Positions 44,190 through 52,490 are shown, counted from the first letter of the stretch. The stretch is DNA of 64,000 nucleotides from Serratia marcescens subsp. marcescens ATCC 13880 (GCF_017299535.1 NZ_CP071238.1:4092001-4156000), one strand, 5' to 3'. The notes: generated by a model not told the origin, from the sequence alone. Translations and numbers: made by a program.

Positions 44190-45047
44190 ATGACCCAGAC
44201 GTATGCAAAGCGCTTTGCGCTGGTCTTTGACTATATCGACCGCCACCTGGACGAGGCGCTCACCGTCGAAAAACTGAGCGAAGTGGCCCACTTTTCGCGC
44301 TTTCACTTTCAACGCCAGTTTAGCGCGTATTGTGGCATCTCGGTGTGGCGTTATATCCAGTGGATGAGGCTCAAACGCGCCTCGTACCGCCTGGCGTATA
44401 ACCCGCTGGAGCCGGTGATTGACATCGCGCTGGACGCCGGTTTTCAAAACCCGGAGTCCTTCAGCCGCGCCTTCAAACAGGCGTTCAGCCAAACGCCAAG
44501 CCAGTTTCGCAAACGGCCGGCCTGGATCGATTGGCAGCAGCGCTTTCCCGAGCCGAAACACAAAAGGAAACAACCCATGAAAGTAGACATTGTCGACTTC
44601 CCGGCCACGCCGGTGGCGATGATCGAACATCGCGGCCCGTCCGCGCTGGTCAACGAAACCGCCGCACGCTTTATCGAGTGGCGCAAAACCAGTGGCCTGT
44701 CGCCGGTCAGAAGCAGCCGCACTTACGGTATCGCACCGCACGATCCGGCCACCACCGAAGCGCAGGACTTCCGCTTCTTCATTTGCGGCGAGGTCACTGT
44801 GCCGATCCCGGAGGACAACGCCTTCGGCGTGGTGAACGGCACGCTGCCGGCCGGGCGCTGTGCGGTGCTGCGCCATCTCGGATCGCTGGATGGGCTCTCG
44901 GAAAGCGCCCGCTATCTTTACAGCGAGTGGTTGCCGGCCAGCGGCGAGGAGCTGCGCGATTTTCCGCTCTATTTCCACTACCACAACTTCGTGCACGAGG
45001 TGGCGGAATATGAACTGGTGACCGATCTTTATCTGCCGCTGAAATAG
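44190..45047 (+). CDS. AraC-family regulator with GyrI-like effector domain
   Basis: A 285-residue protein. The N-terminal two-HTH AraC domain (IDRHLDEALTVEKLSEVAHF, AYCGISVWRYIQWMRLKRAS, DAGFQNPESFSRAFKQAF) spans about residues 10-105. The C-terminal GyrI/SbmC-like domain (VDIVDFPATPVAMIEHRGPS to the end) binds small hydrophobic ligands in Rob- and BmrR-type regulators. This build is common in multidrug or stress regulators. The start at 44190 is fixed by GGAGGAG 7 bp upstream; the upstream frame is excluded. Confidence 0.88.
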   Translation: MTQTYAKRFALVFDYIDRHLDEALTVEKLSEVAHFSRFHFQRQFSAYCGISVWRYIQWMRLKRASYRLAYNPLEPVIDIALDAGFQNPESFSRAFKQAFSQTPSQFRKRPAWIDWQQRFPEPKHKRKQPMKVDIVDFPATPVAMIEHRGPSALVNETAARFIEWRKTSGLSPVRSSRTYGIAPHDPATTEAQDFRFFICGEVTVPIPEDNAFGVVNGTLPAGRCAVLRHLGSLDGLSESARYLYSEWLPASGEELRDFPLYFHYHNFVHEVAEYELVTDLYLPLK

Positions 45048-45052
45048 CTGAC

Positions 45053-45076
45053 ATCCGGCTCCGCAAGGAGCCGGAT
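45053..45076. terminator. Bidirectional hairpin between the AraC gene and actS
   Basis: ATCCGGCTCC-GCAA-GGAGCCGGAT is a perfect 10-bp stem with a tetraloop, between two convergent stop codons. T-tracts are short on both sides. Confidence 0.6.
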
Positions 45077-45081
45077 TGACG

Positions 45082-45831
45082 TTAACAGGACGGCGACGAT
45101 CCCTGCGGCGGCAGATAGCGCTGCGGATCGAGCGCGGTGGCGCGATAGCGGATCTGGAAATGCAGGAACACCGAATCGGTGCCGGTGCTGCCCATAGTGC
45201 CAATCTTCTGCCCCGCTTTCACATCCTGGCCGTTGCGCACCAATGTAGTGTCGTTGTGCGCGTAGGCGGTAATAAAGTCTTCGCCGTGCTTAATCATGAT
45301 CAGGTTGCCGTAGCCACGCAGTTGGTTGCCGACGTACACCACTTTGCCCTTGGCGGAAGCATAGATCGGCTGGCCGCGTTTACCGGCGATGTCGATGCCC
45401 TTGTTGCCGCCATCGGCATTGGAGTACGCCTGCGCGATCCGGCCGCTGGCCGGCCAGCGCCAACAGCGGGCGGCGCCCGGCGGCGGCGTTTGCTTGGCGA
45501 TCGCGGAGGAAGACGTTTTACGGCGCGTGGCGGCGGTTTTGGTCGGCGCGCTGCCGCTCAGCCGCAGCTTTTGCCCCACTTCCAGGCTATAAGGCGGGCG
45601 TATCTTGTTGATTCTGGCCAGATCGCTGACTTCGCTGTCGGTGATCCAGGCGATGTAGTACAGCGTATCGCCCCGTTTGACGGTGTAGGACTTGCCGGTG
45701 TAGCTGCCCTTCGGCAGTTTGTCGTAGTCGCGGTTGTAGGTATTTTTACCCGAACACCCGGCCAACAATAGCCCCAATGTCAGACACACCGCGATGCGGC
45801 GCCACCTCGCCAGCTTGCTTCCTGTGCTCAA
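45082..45831 (-). CDS. actS: LytM-domain amidase activator ActS (YgeR), lipoprotein
   Basis: Outer-membrane lipoprotein related to NlpD and EnvC that activates peptidoglycan amidases during cell division or envelope stress. It has a lipoprotein signal with lipobox LLAGC, a LysM domain (YTVKRGDTLYYIAW to VGQKLRLSG) and a C-terminal M23/LytM domain (YSNADGGNKGIDIAGKRGQP, YGNLIMIKHG, LHFQIRYRATALDPQRYLPP). The M23 metal site is degenerate (N in place of the first His, HFQ in place of HxH), as in E. coli ActS, so it is an activator and not an enzyme. The start was set at TTG 45831 (249 aa, E. coli 251) downstream of GGGGACAGG; the longer frame is implausible. Confidence 0.88.
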   Translation of the reverse strand: MSTGSKLARWRRIAVCLTLGLLLAGCSGKNTYNRDYDKLPKGSYTGKSYTVKRGDTLYYIAWITDSEVSDLARINKIRPPYSLEVGQKLRLSGSAPTKTAATRRKTSSSAIAKQTPPPGAARCWRWPASGRIAQAYSNADGGNKGIDIAGKRGQPIYASAKGKVVYVGNQLRGYGNLIMIKHGEDFITAYAHNDTTLVRNGQDVKAGQKIGTMGSTGTDSVFLHFQIRYRATALDPQRYLPPQGSSPSC

Positions 45832-46018
45832 ATCCTGTCCCCAATCGTCTTTTCGGTTCTGATACGCCTCAGCCGCACAGTGTAACATTTGCGCCGGGTC
45901 AGTCAAAAAGCGGGAAAGAGGCAACTATCGGAAAACAGCGGGCACGGAGGCCGCTGCGGCGCGATCGGCGGGAGGAAAATGGCGCCATAAGGCGCCAAAC
46001 CATGCAGCGATGCCGGGA

Positions 46019-46648
46019 TTACTGTTTACCTGAGGTCAGCAAACTGAAGCTGGTCATCAGATTGCGATAGTCAGGAATATGTTGAGAGAACAGGTTCCCC
46101 AACCCTTCGATATCATTTCGCCAATCGCGGTGCAATTCGCACGCCGCGCCAAACCAACTCATCAGCTGCGCGCCGGCCTGGGACATGCGATCCCAAGCCG
46201 CATCGCGCGTAATCGCATTGAACGTGCCGGATGCGTCGGTGATGACGAAAACCTCATACCCCTCTTCCAGCGCAGAGAGCGCAGGAAACGCCACGCAAAC
46301 CTCGGTCACCACGCCGGCGATGATCAGTTGTTTCTTGCCCGTGGCCTTTACCGCCTTGACGAAATCTTCATTATCCCAGGCATTGATGTTGCCGGGACGA
46401 GCAATATAGGGGGCGTCAGGGAAAGTTTGCTTTAGCTCTGGCACCAAAGGGCCGTTCGGTCCGTTTTCAAAACTCGTGGTCAGTATCGTCGGTAAATTGA
46501 AGTATTTAGCCAGATCGGCCAGCGCCAAAACATTATTTTTGAATTTATCCGGATCCTGATCTCTAACCAGGGACAGTAGCCCCGTCTGATGATCGACTAA
46601 TAAAACGGCGGCCTGTGTCTTATCTAATCGGTTATATTTAAAAGTCAT
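46019..46648 (-). CDS. ycaC: YcaC-family isochorismatase-like hydrolase
   Basis: A 209-residue cysteine hydrolase of the isochorismatase superfamily, nearly identical in pattern to E. coli YcaC: LLVDHQTGLLSLVRDQDPDK (D19), ARPGNINAWDNEDFVKAVKA, and IIAGVVTEVCVAFPALSALE with the active cysteine. YcaC is an octamer whose substrate is unknown. The start at 46648 follows an AAGGAGAAGGGA ribosome site; 22 upstream residues were dropped. It diverges from a LysR gene that probably controls it. Confidence 0.92.
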   Translation of the reverse strand: MTFKYNRLDKTQAAVLLVDHQTGLLSLVRDQDPDKFKNNVLALADLAKYFNLPTILTTSFENGPNGPLVPELKQTFPDAPYIARPGNINAWDNEDFVKAVKATGKKQLIIAGVVTEVCVAFPALSALEEGYEVFVITDASGTFNAITRDAAWDRMSQAGAQLMSWFGAACELHRDWRNDIEGLGNLFSQHIPDYRNLMTSFSLLTSGKQ

Positions 46649-46813
46649 TCCCTTCTCCTTTATCATCAAAATCATCAAATTCCGATCGCCCCATGCATTC
46701 CAAGCATGTAGCATGCTTTCAAACGCTCCGACATCAGGCTAGCAATGAACCAGCCGGGTAAATAGCACGATTATTGGGAATGAGTGTTTCACCACTGGGA
46801 AGGTTAATTTTAT

Positions 46814-47704
46814 ATGATAGATTTCAATGAGATGGTTATGTTTGCCAGAGTAGTTGAATGCGGTGGGTTTCTTTCCGCCAGTAAGAAATTTGGTATACCC
46901 AAATCGACGCTATCAAGACGAATATCCAATTTGGAAAAAAGGCTTAATGTCAGGCTTATTCAGCGCTCAACGCGAAACCTTATGGTCACCGATATAGGAA
47001 AAGAATATTTTCAGTACTGCCTGCAGATGATTAGCACCGCAGAGAAAGCGGAATGCCTTATTATTAACAAAAGCGAAAAACCCACTGGAAAAATAAAACT
47101 GACCTGTTCAAACATTCTCCTGGATCTTGGCCTAACGGAAGTGCTGGCGAGATTCATGCTGCAATATCCCAAGGTCAATTTGCATGTAAAAATATTTAAT
47201 CGCAACGTGGATATTATTTCTGAAGGGTATGACCTCTCATTAAAACTCATCGCCGATGAGCCCAAAAACAGCAATTTGGTGATGCGTCGAATTTGCGCTG
47301 TGCCCACCGCATTTATGATCGCCCCCTCTGCAGCTATTCAGTACCAAAGTATAAATACGCCCGAAGATCTCTCCAGTTTGCCAACGGTCGGGTGGTTATC
47401 GACCCATCTTCAGGCCGCCTGGACGTTTCAACAAGCCGATCGCGAAGTCAAAATAAACAACGAGTCGCGCATGGTGTGCGATGACATTCGCCTGATCAAG
47501 GAATCGATCGTAAAAGGCGTCGGCGTTGGCTGCCTGCCGCTGAAATTAGCCCGCCAGGAACTGCTCGACGGCAGCCTGAAAACGCTGCTCGACGACTGGA
47601 CATTGGAACAACACAAGATTGTCGCGTTTTACCCTTCCAGACAAGGACTCCCCCCTTCGGTAAGGGCGCTGATTGATTTCATCGTTGATGAACTGGCCGA
47701 ATAA
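46814..47704 (+). CDS. LysR-family regulator divergent from ycaC
   Basis: A 296-residue LysR-type regulator with an N-terminal HTH (MVMFARVVECGGFLSASKKF, IPKSTLSRRISNLEKRLNVR) and an effector domain (GKIKLTCSNILLDLGLTEVL). The DNA is visibly richer in A and T than most of the window, most clearly over its first 500 bp, a hint of separate ancestry. GGGAAGG precedes the ATG. It lies head to head with ycaC, with 165 bp between starts; control of ycaC is the natural inference. Confidence 0.82.
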   Translation: MIDFNEMVMFARVVECGGFLSASKKFGIPKSTLSRRISNLEKRLNVRLIQRSTRNLMVTDIGKEYFQYCLQMISTAEKAECLIINKSEKPTGKIKLTCSNILLDLGLTEVLARFMLQYPKVNLHVKIFNRNVDIISEGYDLSLKLIADEPKNSNLVMRRICAVPTAFMIAPSAAIQYQSINTPEDLSSLPTVGWLSTHLQAAWTFQQADREVKINNESRMVCDDIRLIKESIVKGVGVGCLPLKLARQELLDGSLKTLLDDWTLEQHKIVAFYPSRQGLPPSVRALIDFIVDELAE

Positions 47705-47831
47705 CACACCGCTTCCAAGCATAAACGCCACGCCGGATTTACCGCAGCGATTAAAAAGTGACTACTATAATAGAGCGCTCGGAAAAATAGAGTGCCCCCG
47801 AGGATCGCAACAAAGAGAATGGAGCTGTAAC

Positions 47832-48401
47832 ATGCTAAACCTTGATCGCAATAATCTGCCCCTCCTGAGCGAAGAACTGCTCAAAAAGCAACGCACCACC
47901 CTGCTGATCATCGCCTTCCTGCTGCTGGCGGGCGGCATACTGTGCCTGGTCAACCCTTTCGCCTCCGGCGCGGCGCTGAGCATCGTGGTCGGCGTCCTGC
48001 TGCTGTTGAGCGGCGCCGGGCTGATTATCGCCATGATCGCCAACCGGGCGCAGAATACCTGGCCGATGATCGGCGGCATTCTGCTGGGCGTGGCTTACCT
48101 GATTATCGGCTATGTGTTCATCACCAGCCCGCTGGCGGGCATTCTGGCGCTGGCGGTGTACCTTGCCGTGCTGTTCGCGCTCGGCGGCATCGCGCGCCTG
48201 GCGGCCGGCTATATGCGCCGCGGATTGCCGGGCAACTGGCTGCAGTTCGTTATCGGCGTGCTCGATTTGATCATCGCCTGGATGCTGATCGGTTCAGGCC
48301 CGGCGGCGTCGGTCACGCTGGTGACGGCGATCGTCGGCATCGAAATGCTGGTCAGCTCCTTTGCGCTGTTCCAGGCGGCGAATCTGTTTAAACGCGCCTG
48401 A
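47832..48401 (+). CDS. hdeD: HdeD-family membrane protein
   Basis: A 189-residue inner-membrane protein of the HdeD/DUF308 family with six transmembrane helices in three similar pairs. Examples are LLIIAFLLLAGGILCLVNPF, LSIVVGVLLLLSGAGLIIAM and GPAASVTLVTAIVGIEMLVS. HdeD helps survival at high cell density and acid in E. coli; its mechanism is unknown. The start at 47832 is set by GGAGCTG upstream. It is not next to hdeAB here. A hairpin follows it. Confidence 0.85.
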   Translation: MLNLDRNNLPLLSEELLKKQRTTLLIIAFLLLAGGILCLVNPFASGAALSIVVGVLLLLSGAGLIIAMIANRAQNTWPMIGGILLGVAYLIIGYVFITSPLAGILALAVYLAVLFALGGIARLAAGYMRRGLPGNWLQFVIGVLDLIIAWMLIGSGPAASVTLVTAIVGIEMLVSSFALFQAANLFKRA

Positions 48402-48408
48402 CTCTACC

Positions 48409-48426
48409 GGCCCGCCATCGCGGGCC
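48409..48426 (+). terminator. Hairpin after hdeD
   Basis: GGCCCGC-CATC-GCGGGCC forms a perfect 7-bp stem 7 bp after the hdeD stop codon. Only a weak T-rich tail follows. Confidence 0.45.
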
Positions 48427-48536
48427 TCATCGATTTCGTCGCTTCCAGACACAACAAGGCGATACCCCCTCGGCTTGTCCGTGGTTATCTTCATCGGTAA
48501 GTGCCAATATAGGCGCAGACAAGGGAGCTGAAACCG

Positions 48537-48875
48537 ATGACAACCCATTCCAACCCGTTGAACTCGCGGGAAGTCTGCCTGCAATTACGCCATTTCAATC
48601 AGGTAATCGGGCAACAATGCCGCAATATGGCGCGCCAAAATACCACCTGCCCGTGCTGCCTGACGGACATCGCCACCGGTTGCGACGCCGGTATCAAACT
48701 ATGCGGCCAGCAGTTGGCCAAACCCAACCCGCAAACCCCGTTATTCCGGCAGATTCGCAACTTGCTGCTCGATCTGCGCGCAGAAGCGATAGGGGTTCAC
48801 AGAATAGACGTCCTGAACCGCACCAATAACGAAATATCCTGGCTGTTGCGCGAGCTGTATTTCGAGACGTTCTGA
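48537..48875 (+). CDS. Unrecognised 112-aa protein with CPCC motif
   Basis: I do not recognise this gene. The product is soluble and mostly helical, with five cysteines including a CPCC motif at residues 38-41 (NTTCPCCLTDIATG) and later single cysteines. The C-terminal part (NNEISWLLRELYFETF) is amphipathic. The cysteine pattern could bind zinc or an iron-sulfur cluster or act in redox. An AGGGAG ribosome site precedes the ATG. It stands alone after hdeD. Confidence 0.55.
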   Translation: MTTHSNPLNSREVCLQLRHFNQVIGQQCRNMARQNTTCPCCLTDIATGCDAGIKLCGQQLAKPNPQTPLFRQIRNLLLDLRAEAIGVHRIDVLNRTNNEISWLLRELYFETF

Positions 48876-48894
48876 CCCCGCATGTTGTCGGGGC

Positions 48895-49003
48895 CGCTAA
48901 AGCGAAAACCGAAAGCGAGATACAGGCTTTTGGCGACGCGATTATGTTCATCAATCATTAACGTCACCGGCCCTACGCCATACAGCCTGAACTCCGCGAG
49001 CAG
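48895..49003 (-). pseudogene. C-terminal remnant of a GNAT acetyltransferase
   Basis: Read on the minus strand, the frame beginning at 49003 gives GPVTLMIDEHNRVAKSLYLA then FGFRFSGPDNMRG. This is the classic end of a GNAT N-acetyltransferase (V-x-L-x-V, N-x-x-A-x-x-L-Y, GF). A TGA stop lies immediately upstream in frame, and no start or N-terminal half is present. It is best read as a decayed gene. Confidence 0.5.
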
Positions 49004-49063
49004 TCAGCGGGAGGAGCCCGTTTAAAAGCGGCTTTGGCAAAGGAAACGTCCACCGGCGCGGGG

Positions 49064-49672
49064 TTAACCGGCGGCAGCGGTTTTCGGCAACACGAAGTCA
49101 ACTCGCCGATTCTTGGCCCGGCCCGTCGGCGTGTCGTTGGAAGCCACCGGTTCAGCCTCCCCTTTTCCCCGTTCACTCAGACGAGATTTTTCTACCCCAT
49201 GAGCGATCAGCCAAACAGCCACCGCACGTGCGCGTCGCAGCGACAGATCCCGATTATATTTATCGCTGCCCACCGCATCGGTATGCCCCTCGATCACCAC
49301 GTTCCCTACCGGTTCGGCCGCGATAAATTGCGCCACCTGTTGCAGCGCAGGCTCCGCTTTAGCAGCAATCGCATCGCTGTCGAAGGCGAACAGCACATCG
49401 CTGCGCATCGATAACGTTACGGCATTTTTGCTGTCTCTGACGGAAATGTCGGCGGATTGTTTAGCCAAATCCGCTGCCTTACTCTGCAGATCAAGGACGC
49501 CGGCATTCAGCCCCGAAGGCAAACCAACTAAATCCAGCCGGGTGGCCTTAAGATCGAGTATCACCGGTTTCCCCACGGATGCCGGCTCTCCGCTGTCAGC
49601 CCATGAACCCAATGACACCAACCCAAAGGCTAACATCCCACCCACACAGGCGGCTTTCCTGAGGCCGTTCAT
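49064..49672 (-). CDS. OmpA-like periplasmic/peptidoglycan-binding protein
   Basis: A 202-residue protein with a Sec signal peptide (MNGLRKAACVGGMLAFGLVSLGSWA) and a C-terminal OmpA domain. Visible features are FAFDSDAIAAKAEPALQQVA, the peptidoglycan-binding VVIEGHTDAVGSDKYNRDLS with LRRARAVAVWL, and RAKNRRVDFVL. There is no outer-membrane beta-barrel and no lipobox; about 80 residues of linker precede the OmpA domain. It lies 3 bp after an exported protein of unknown function, clearly in one operon. It is possibly an envelope anchor for that partner. Confidence 0.85.
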   Translation of the reverse strand: MNGLRKAACVGGMLAFGLVSLGSWADSGEPASVGKPVILDLKATRLDLVGLPSGLNAGVLDLQSKAADLAKQSADISVRDSKNAVTLSMRSDVLFAFDSDAIAAKAEPALQQVAQFIAAEPVGNVVIEGHTDAVGSDKYNRDLSLRRARAVAVWLIAHGVEKSRLSERGKGEAEPVASNDTPTGRAKNRRVDFVLPKTAAAG

Positions 49673-49675
49673 CGC

Positions 49676-50152
49676 TCAACGATCCGTAATGGCTATCGGC
49701 CCGAGCGGCTCGACGTTGGCGATCGTCAGGTACACCTCTTTCACATCAGGTGGAGGCGCAGGGAAGCTGCCAAACCAGGTGGCGACATAGGGAATGCCTG
49801 AACTTGAGCTGAATGACACGCTGGGAGAGGCCAGTGGGACATTATTGCTATCGGTAAGCAGCAGGTATTTTTTATTACCCACCAGAATATAGAAGGATTT
49901 CTCAAGACTGCTTTTATCCAGACTGCTATACAAGCCTTGTCCATTAAGGTTGTCTTTCAACCCTTTGAAACGCACTTTGATGGTCAGGATTTCACCGTGG
50001 CGCACGGCCTCGGTCACTTGCGCTTCGGCTACGCCGCTGCTGACGATCCCGGTAGCCAACGGTGTCACGGGGGGATCTTCCGCGAAGGCCATGCCGGGGA
50101 ACATTATCGACGCAAACAGGCAGGAAATGACGAATTTTCTGACATGCTGCAT
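49676..50152 (-). CDS. Exported protein of unknown function, 158 aa
   Basis: I do not recognise it. It has a clear signal peptide (MQHVRKFVISCLFASIMFPGMAFA) and a beta-rich mature part (EAVRHGEILTIKVRFKGLKD, SFYILVGNKKYLLLTDSNNV, SGIPYVATWFGSF, KEVYLTIANVEPLGPIAITD). The end looks like a single beta-sandwich domain without cysteines. It precedes the OmpA-like gene by 3 bp and follows a possible 47-codon gene by 11 bp. A periplasmic or surface partner of the OmpA-like protein is the likely reading. Confidence 0.65.
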   Translation of the reverse strand: MQHVRKFVISCLFASIMFPGMAFAEDPPVTPLATGIVSSGVAEAQVTEAVRHGEILTIKVRFKGLKDNLNGQGLYSSLDKSSLEKSFYILVGNKKYLLLTDSNNVPLASPSVSFSSSSGIPYVATWFGSFPAPPPDVKEVYLTIANVEPLGPIAITDR

Positions 50153-50163
50153 GATCGGAGTCC

Positions 50164-50307
50164 TTATTCAGGGGGAATTGAAGATTGTTCTTTCAACAAC
50201 CAGGCAATGCCACTGCGGTCACTCTGTCCCGGAATTATAGTAAAGCACCTCATATTCATGAGAGTTATCCCTGAAAGCGTAACCTTGGTCACGTTATGCT
50301 TGCGCAT
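50164..50307 (-). CDS. Possible 47-aa gene heading the OmpA-like operon
   Basis: An ATG at 50307 follows the strong ribosome site GGGGGAGAA by 3 bp. The frame gives MRKHNVTKVTLSGITLMNMR and CFTIIPGQSDRSGIAWLLKE before stopping 11 bp ahead of the exported-protein gene. The RSGIAWLL pattern resembles the receiver-like start of LuxR-type regulators, so this could be a truncated regulator or a genuine small protein. A longer start at 50352 exists. Confidence 0.35.
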   Translation of the reverse strand: MRKHNVTKVTLSGITLMNMRCFTIIPGQSDRSGIAWLLKEQSSIPPE

Positions 50308-50509
50308 GAATTCTCCCCCGTTAGCGCTTATTTTGCTGAATGACGGCTTCATACCAGCATTCCCTTCCGCTCATCCTCTCTGCTGTTCATCCCACTTTAC
50401 GACCGCCGTCACACCTCGCCACCGCTAAATTGCGTTGGTTATAGAGTCGTCTACAATTCAATCGAATTACCCCCTACAACATCAGAAATTATTATTATTA
50501 GAGGTGATT

Positions 50510-51154
50510 ATGTTACAGAAACACGAAAACGTAATAAGTATGACTGTACTAAGCCCGCAAGCCACCCAACAGCTGATGCCATCGTTCTCCTTCTTGCCCC
50601 ACACGCAACACGCCGACGGCAAATATCGCCTGCGCCGTTATTCGGTCGTTAAATACCTCAACCCCAACGTCGCCGAAGTAGGGCCGCGCACTTTCATGCA
50701 GTCGGATCAGATCAACCACTTCCAGGGCAATGTGGTGCGCCGCTTCGAACCTATCGACAGCGCCGTGTTGCAGAGCGCCGGCATGGCGGAGATGTGCAAC
50801 CTGTTTGCAGAGAGCAACGACCTGCCGGAAGGCGCCGAAATAGAGATCCACCAGATGCGCGTGGTCGCTATCGAGAAAGACACCCAGGTGGCGCCGGAAG
50901 GCATACACCAGGACGGTTTCGACCATATCGCGATGATCGCCATTCACCGGCACAACATCGTCGGCGGTGAAATCATGCTGTATGACGACAGCCGCCACGA
51001 TCCTTTCTTTAAAAAAGCGCTGGCGGACGGTGAGGCCGTGCTGCTGGCGGACAGCAAACTGTGGCACAACGCCACGCCGATCAACGCCGTGAGCCCGGAA
51101 GAAGAAGGTCATTTGGATCTCTTTGTCCTCACCGCGCGGGGGGAGAAAGCATGA
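50510..51154 (+). CDS. 2-oxoglutarate/Fe(II) dioxygenase (free amino acid hydroxylase type)
   Basis: A 214-residue protein of the 2OG-Fe dioxygenase family that includes bacterial L-isoleucine hydroxylases. The iron ligands are H133 and D135 in GIHQDGFD and H186 in LWHNATPI. The family core GEIMLYDD and LADSKLWHNAT is intact. It should couple 2-oxoglutarate decarboxylation to hydroxylation of a small substrate, probably an amino acid. GAGGTG precedes the ATG at 50510; 25 upstream residues of the open frame were dropped. Its stop overlaps the start of the next gene (ATGA), a coupled pair. Confidence 0.83.
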   Translation: MLQKHENVISMTVLSPQATQQLMPSFSFLPHTQHADGKYRLRRYSVVKYLNPNVAEVGPRTFMQSDQINHFQGNVVRRFEPIDSAVLQSAGMAEMCNLFAESNDLPEGAEIEIHQMRVVAIEKDTQVAPEGIHQDGFDHIAMIAIHRHNIVGGEIMLYDDSRHDPFFKKALADGEAVLLADSKLWHNATPINAVSPEEEGHLDLFVLTARGEKA

Positions 51155-52383
51155 CCTTTACCCCCGAGCTCGCCCGCGCCCAGTTCAGCGCCCTGTCACA
51201 GCAGATCGACGGCAAACCGGCCATCTTTTTCGACGGCCCCGGCGGTGCGCAAGTTTCACGGGGCGTGCTGGAAAAAATGACCGACTACCTGGGAAGGTAC
51301 AACGCCAACCTGGGCGGCCACTATTTCTCGAGCCGGGTCACCGGCGAGGTGATGGGCCAGGCGCGGGAATCGGTGCGCGCCTTGTTAAATGCGCCGTCGC
51401 CCGACAACATCGTCTTCGGCATGAACATGACCACGCTGACTTTTCATCTCAGCCGCATCATCAGCCGCGACTGGCAGGCCGGCGATGAAGTCATCGTCAC
51501 CGCGCTGGATCACTACGCCAACGTCTCCAGCTGGCAGCAGGCCGCCGCCGACAAAGGGGCCACGGTACATCAGATACCGCTGGAGAGCGCCGACTGCGCA
51601 TTGGATGCCGCGAAAGTGTGTGAGCGCATCAACGCCAACACCCGTCTGGTGGCGGTCAGCTACGCCTCCAACGTCACCGGCGGCATCGTCGATATCAAAA
51701 CCATCGTTGAAGCCGCGCATCGGGTCGGCGCGCAGGTGTATGTCGACGCCGTTCATTACGCGCCGCATAACCTGATCGACGTGCAGGCGCTGGGCTGTGA
51801 CTTCCTGGTGTGCTCCGCCTACAAGTTCTTTGGCCCGCACGTCGGCATGGCCTACATCGCGCCGCAGTGGCTGCAGCGCCTGCGGCCGTACAAAGTCGAG
51901 CCGGCCACCGACGTCGGCCCCGGCCGTTTCGAGACCGGCACGCAAAGCTTCGAAGCGCTGGCCGGCGTCGCGGCCGCTATCGAGTATCTGGCGCAGTGGG
52001 GCGCGCCCGGAGCGCCGTTAAGGCAGCGCTTGCAGGAGAGCTTCGCCGCCTACCACCGGCATGAAGAGGCGCTGTGCAGTCACTTTTTGCAACGGCTGCA
52101 GCAACTCGACGGCGTGCGGCTCTACGGCAATCCCCAGGCGGACAGCGCGCGCCGCACGCCAACCTTCGCCCTGACCTTCAGCGGCCATACGCCTGACGCG
52201 ATCGCCCGCCGCCTGGGGCAGCACAACATCTGCGCCGGCAGCGGGCATTTCTATGCGTTGGGCTTGGTGCAACAACTGGGGCTGCAGGACGGCGGCGTGC
52301 TGCGCATCGGCATGATGCACTACAACACTCAGGGCGAGATCGATACGCTGTTCAACGTGATCGCCGAAGATATTCTCAGTTAA
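51151..52383 (+). CDS. Class V PLP enzyme, cysteine-desulfurase-like (VC1184 type)
   Basis: A 410-residue fold-type I PLP enzyme. The pyridoxal lysine is K225 in CSAYKFFGPH. The cofactor region includes GMNMTTLTFHLSRI, TALDHYANVSSW and VDAVHYAPHNLID. It resembles the cysteine-desulfurase-like VC1184 subfamily. The active-site loop reads AGSGHFYALGLVQQLG and lacks the nucleophilic cysteine at the SufS/CsdA position, so it may be a lyase or other amino-acid enzyme and not a sulfur donor. It is translationally coupled to the dioxygenase and followed by a good terminator. A shared two-step pathway on one amino acid is inferred. Confidence 0.82.
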   Translation: MTFTPELARAQFSALSQQIDGKPAIFFDGPGGAQVSRGVLEKMTDYLGRYNANLGGHYFSSRVTGEVMGQARESVRALLNAPSPDNIVFGMNMTTLTFHLSRIISRDWQAGDEVIVTALDHYANVSSWQQAAADKGATVHQIPLESADCALDAAKVCERINANTRLVAVSYASNVTGGIVDIKTIVEAAHRVGAQVYVDAVHYAPHNLIDVQALGCDFLVCSAYKFFGPHVGMAYIAPQWLQRLRPYKVEPATDVGPGRFETGTQSFEALAGVAAAIEYLAQWGAPGAPLRQRLQESFAAYHRHEEALCSHFLQRLQQLDGVRLYGNPQADSARRTPTFALTFSGHTPDAIARRLGQHNICAGSGHFYALGLVQQLGLQDGGVLRIGMMHYNTQGEIDTLFNVIAEDILS

Positions 52384-52465
52384 CCCGGCCATATCGACCC
52401 GTTCATCTTATTGGGCGGGCCGAATAAGGTATCAAACTGCCCGTCTTTTCTTCCACCGCGTCCAC

Positions 52466-52490
52466 GGCACGCAGATGCGTGCCTTTCTTT
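52466..52490 (+). terminator. Terminator after the dioxygenase/PLP operon
   Basis: GGCACGCA and TGCGTGCC form a perfect 8-bp palindromic stem (effective loop CAGATG) followed by TTTCTTT, 83 bp after the stop codon. Confidence 0.65.
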
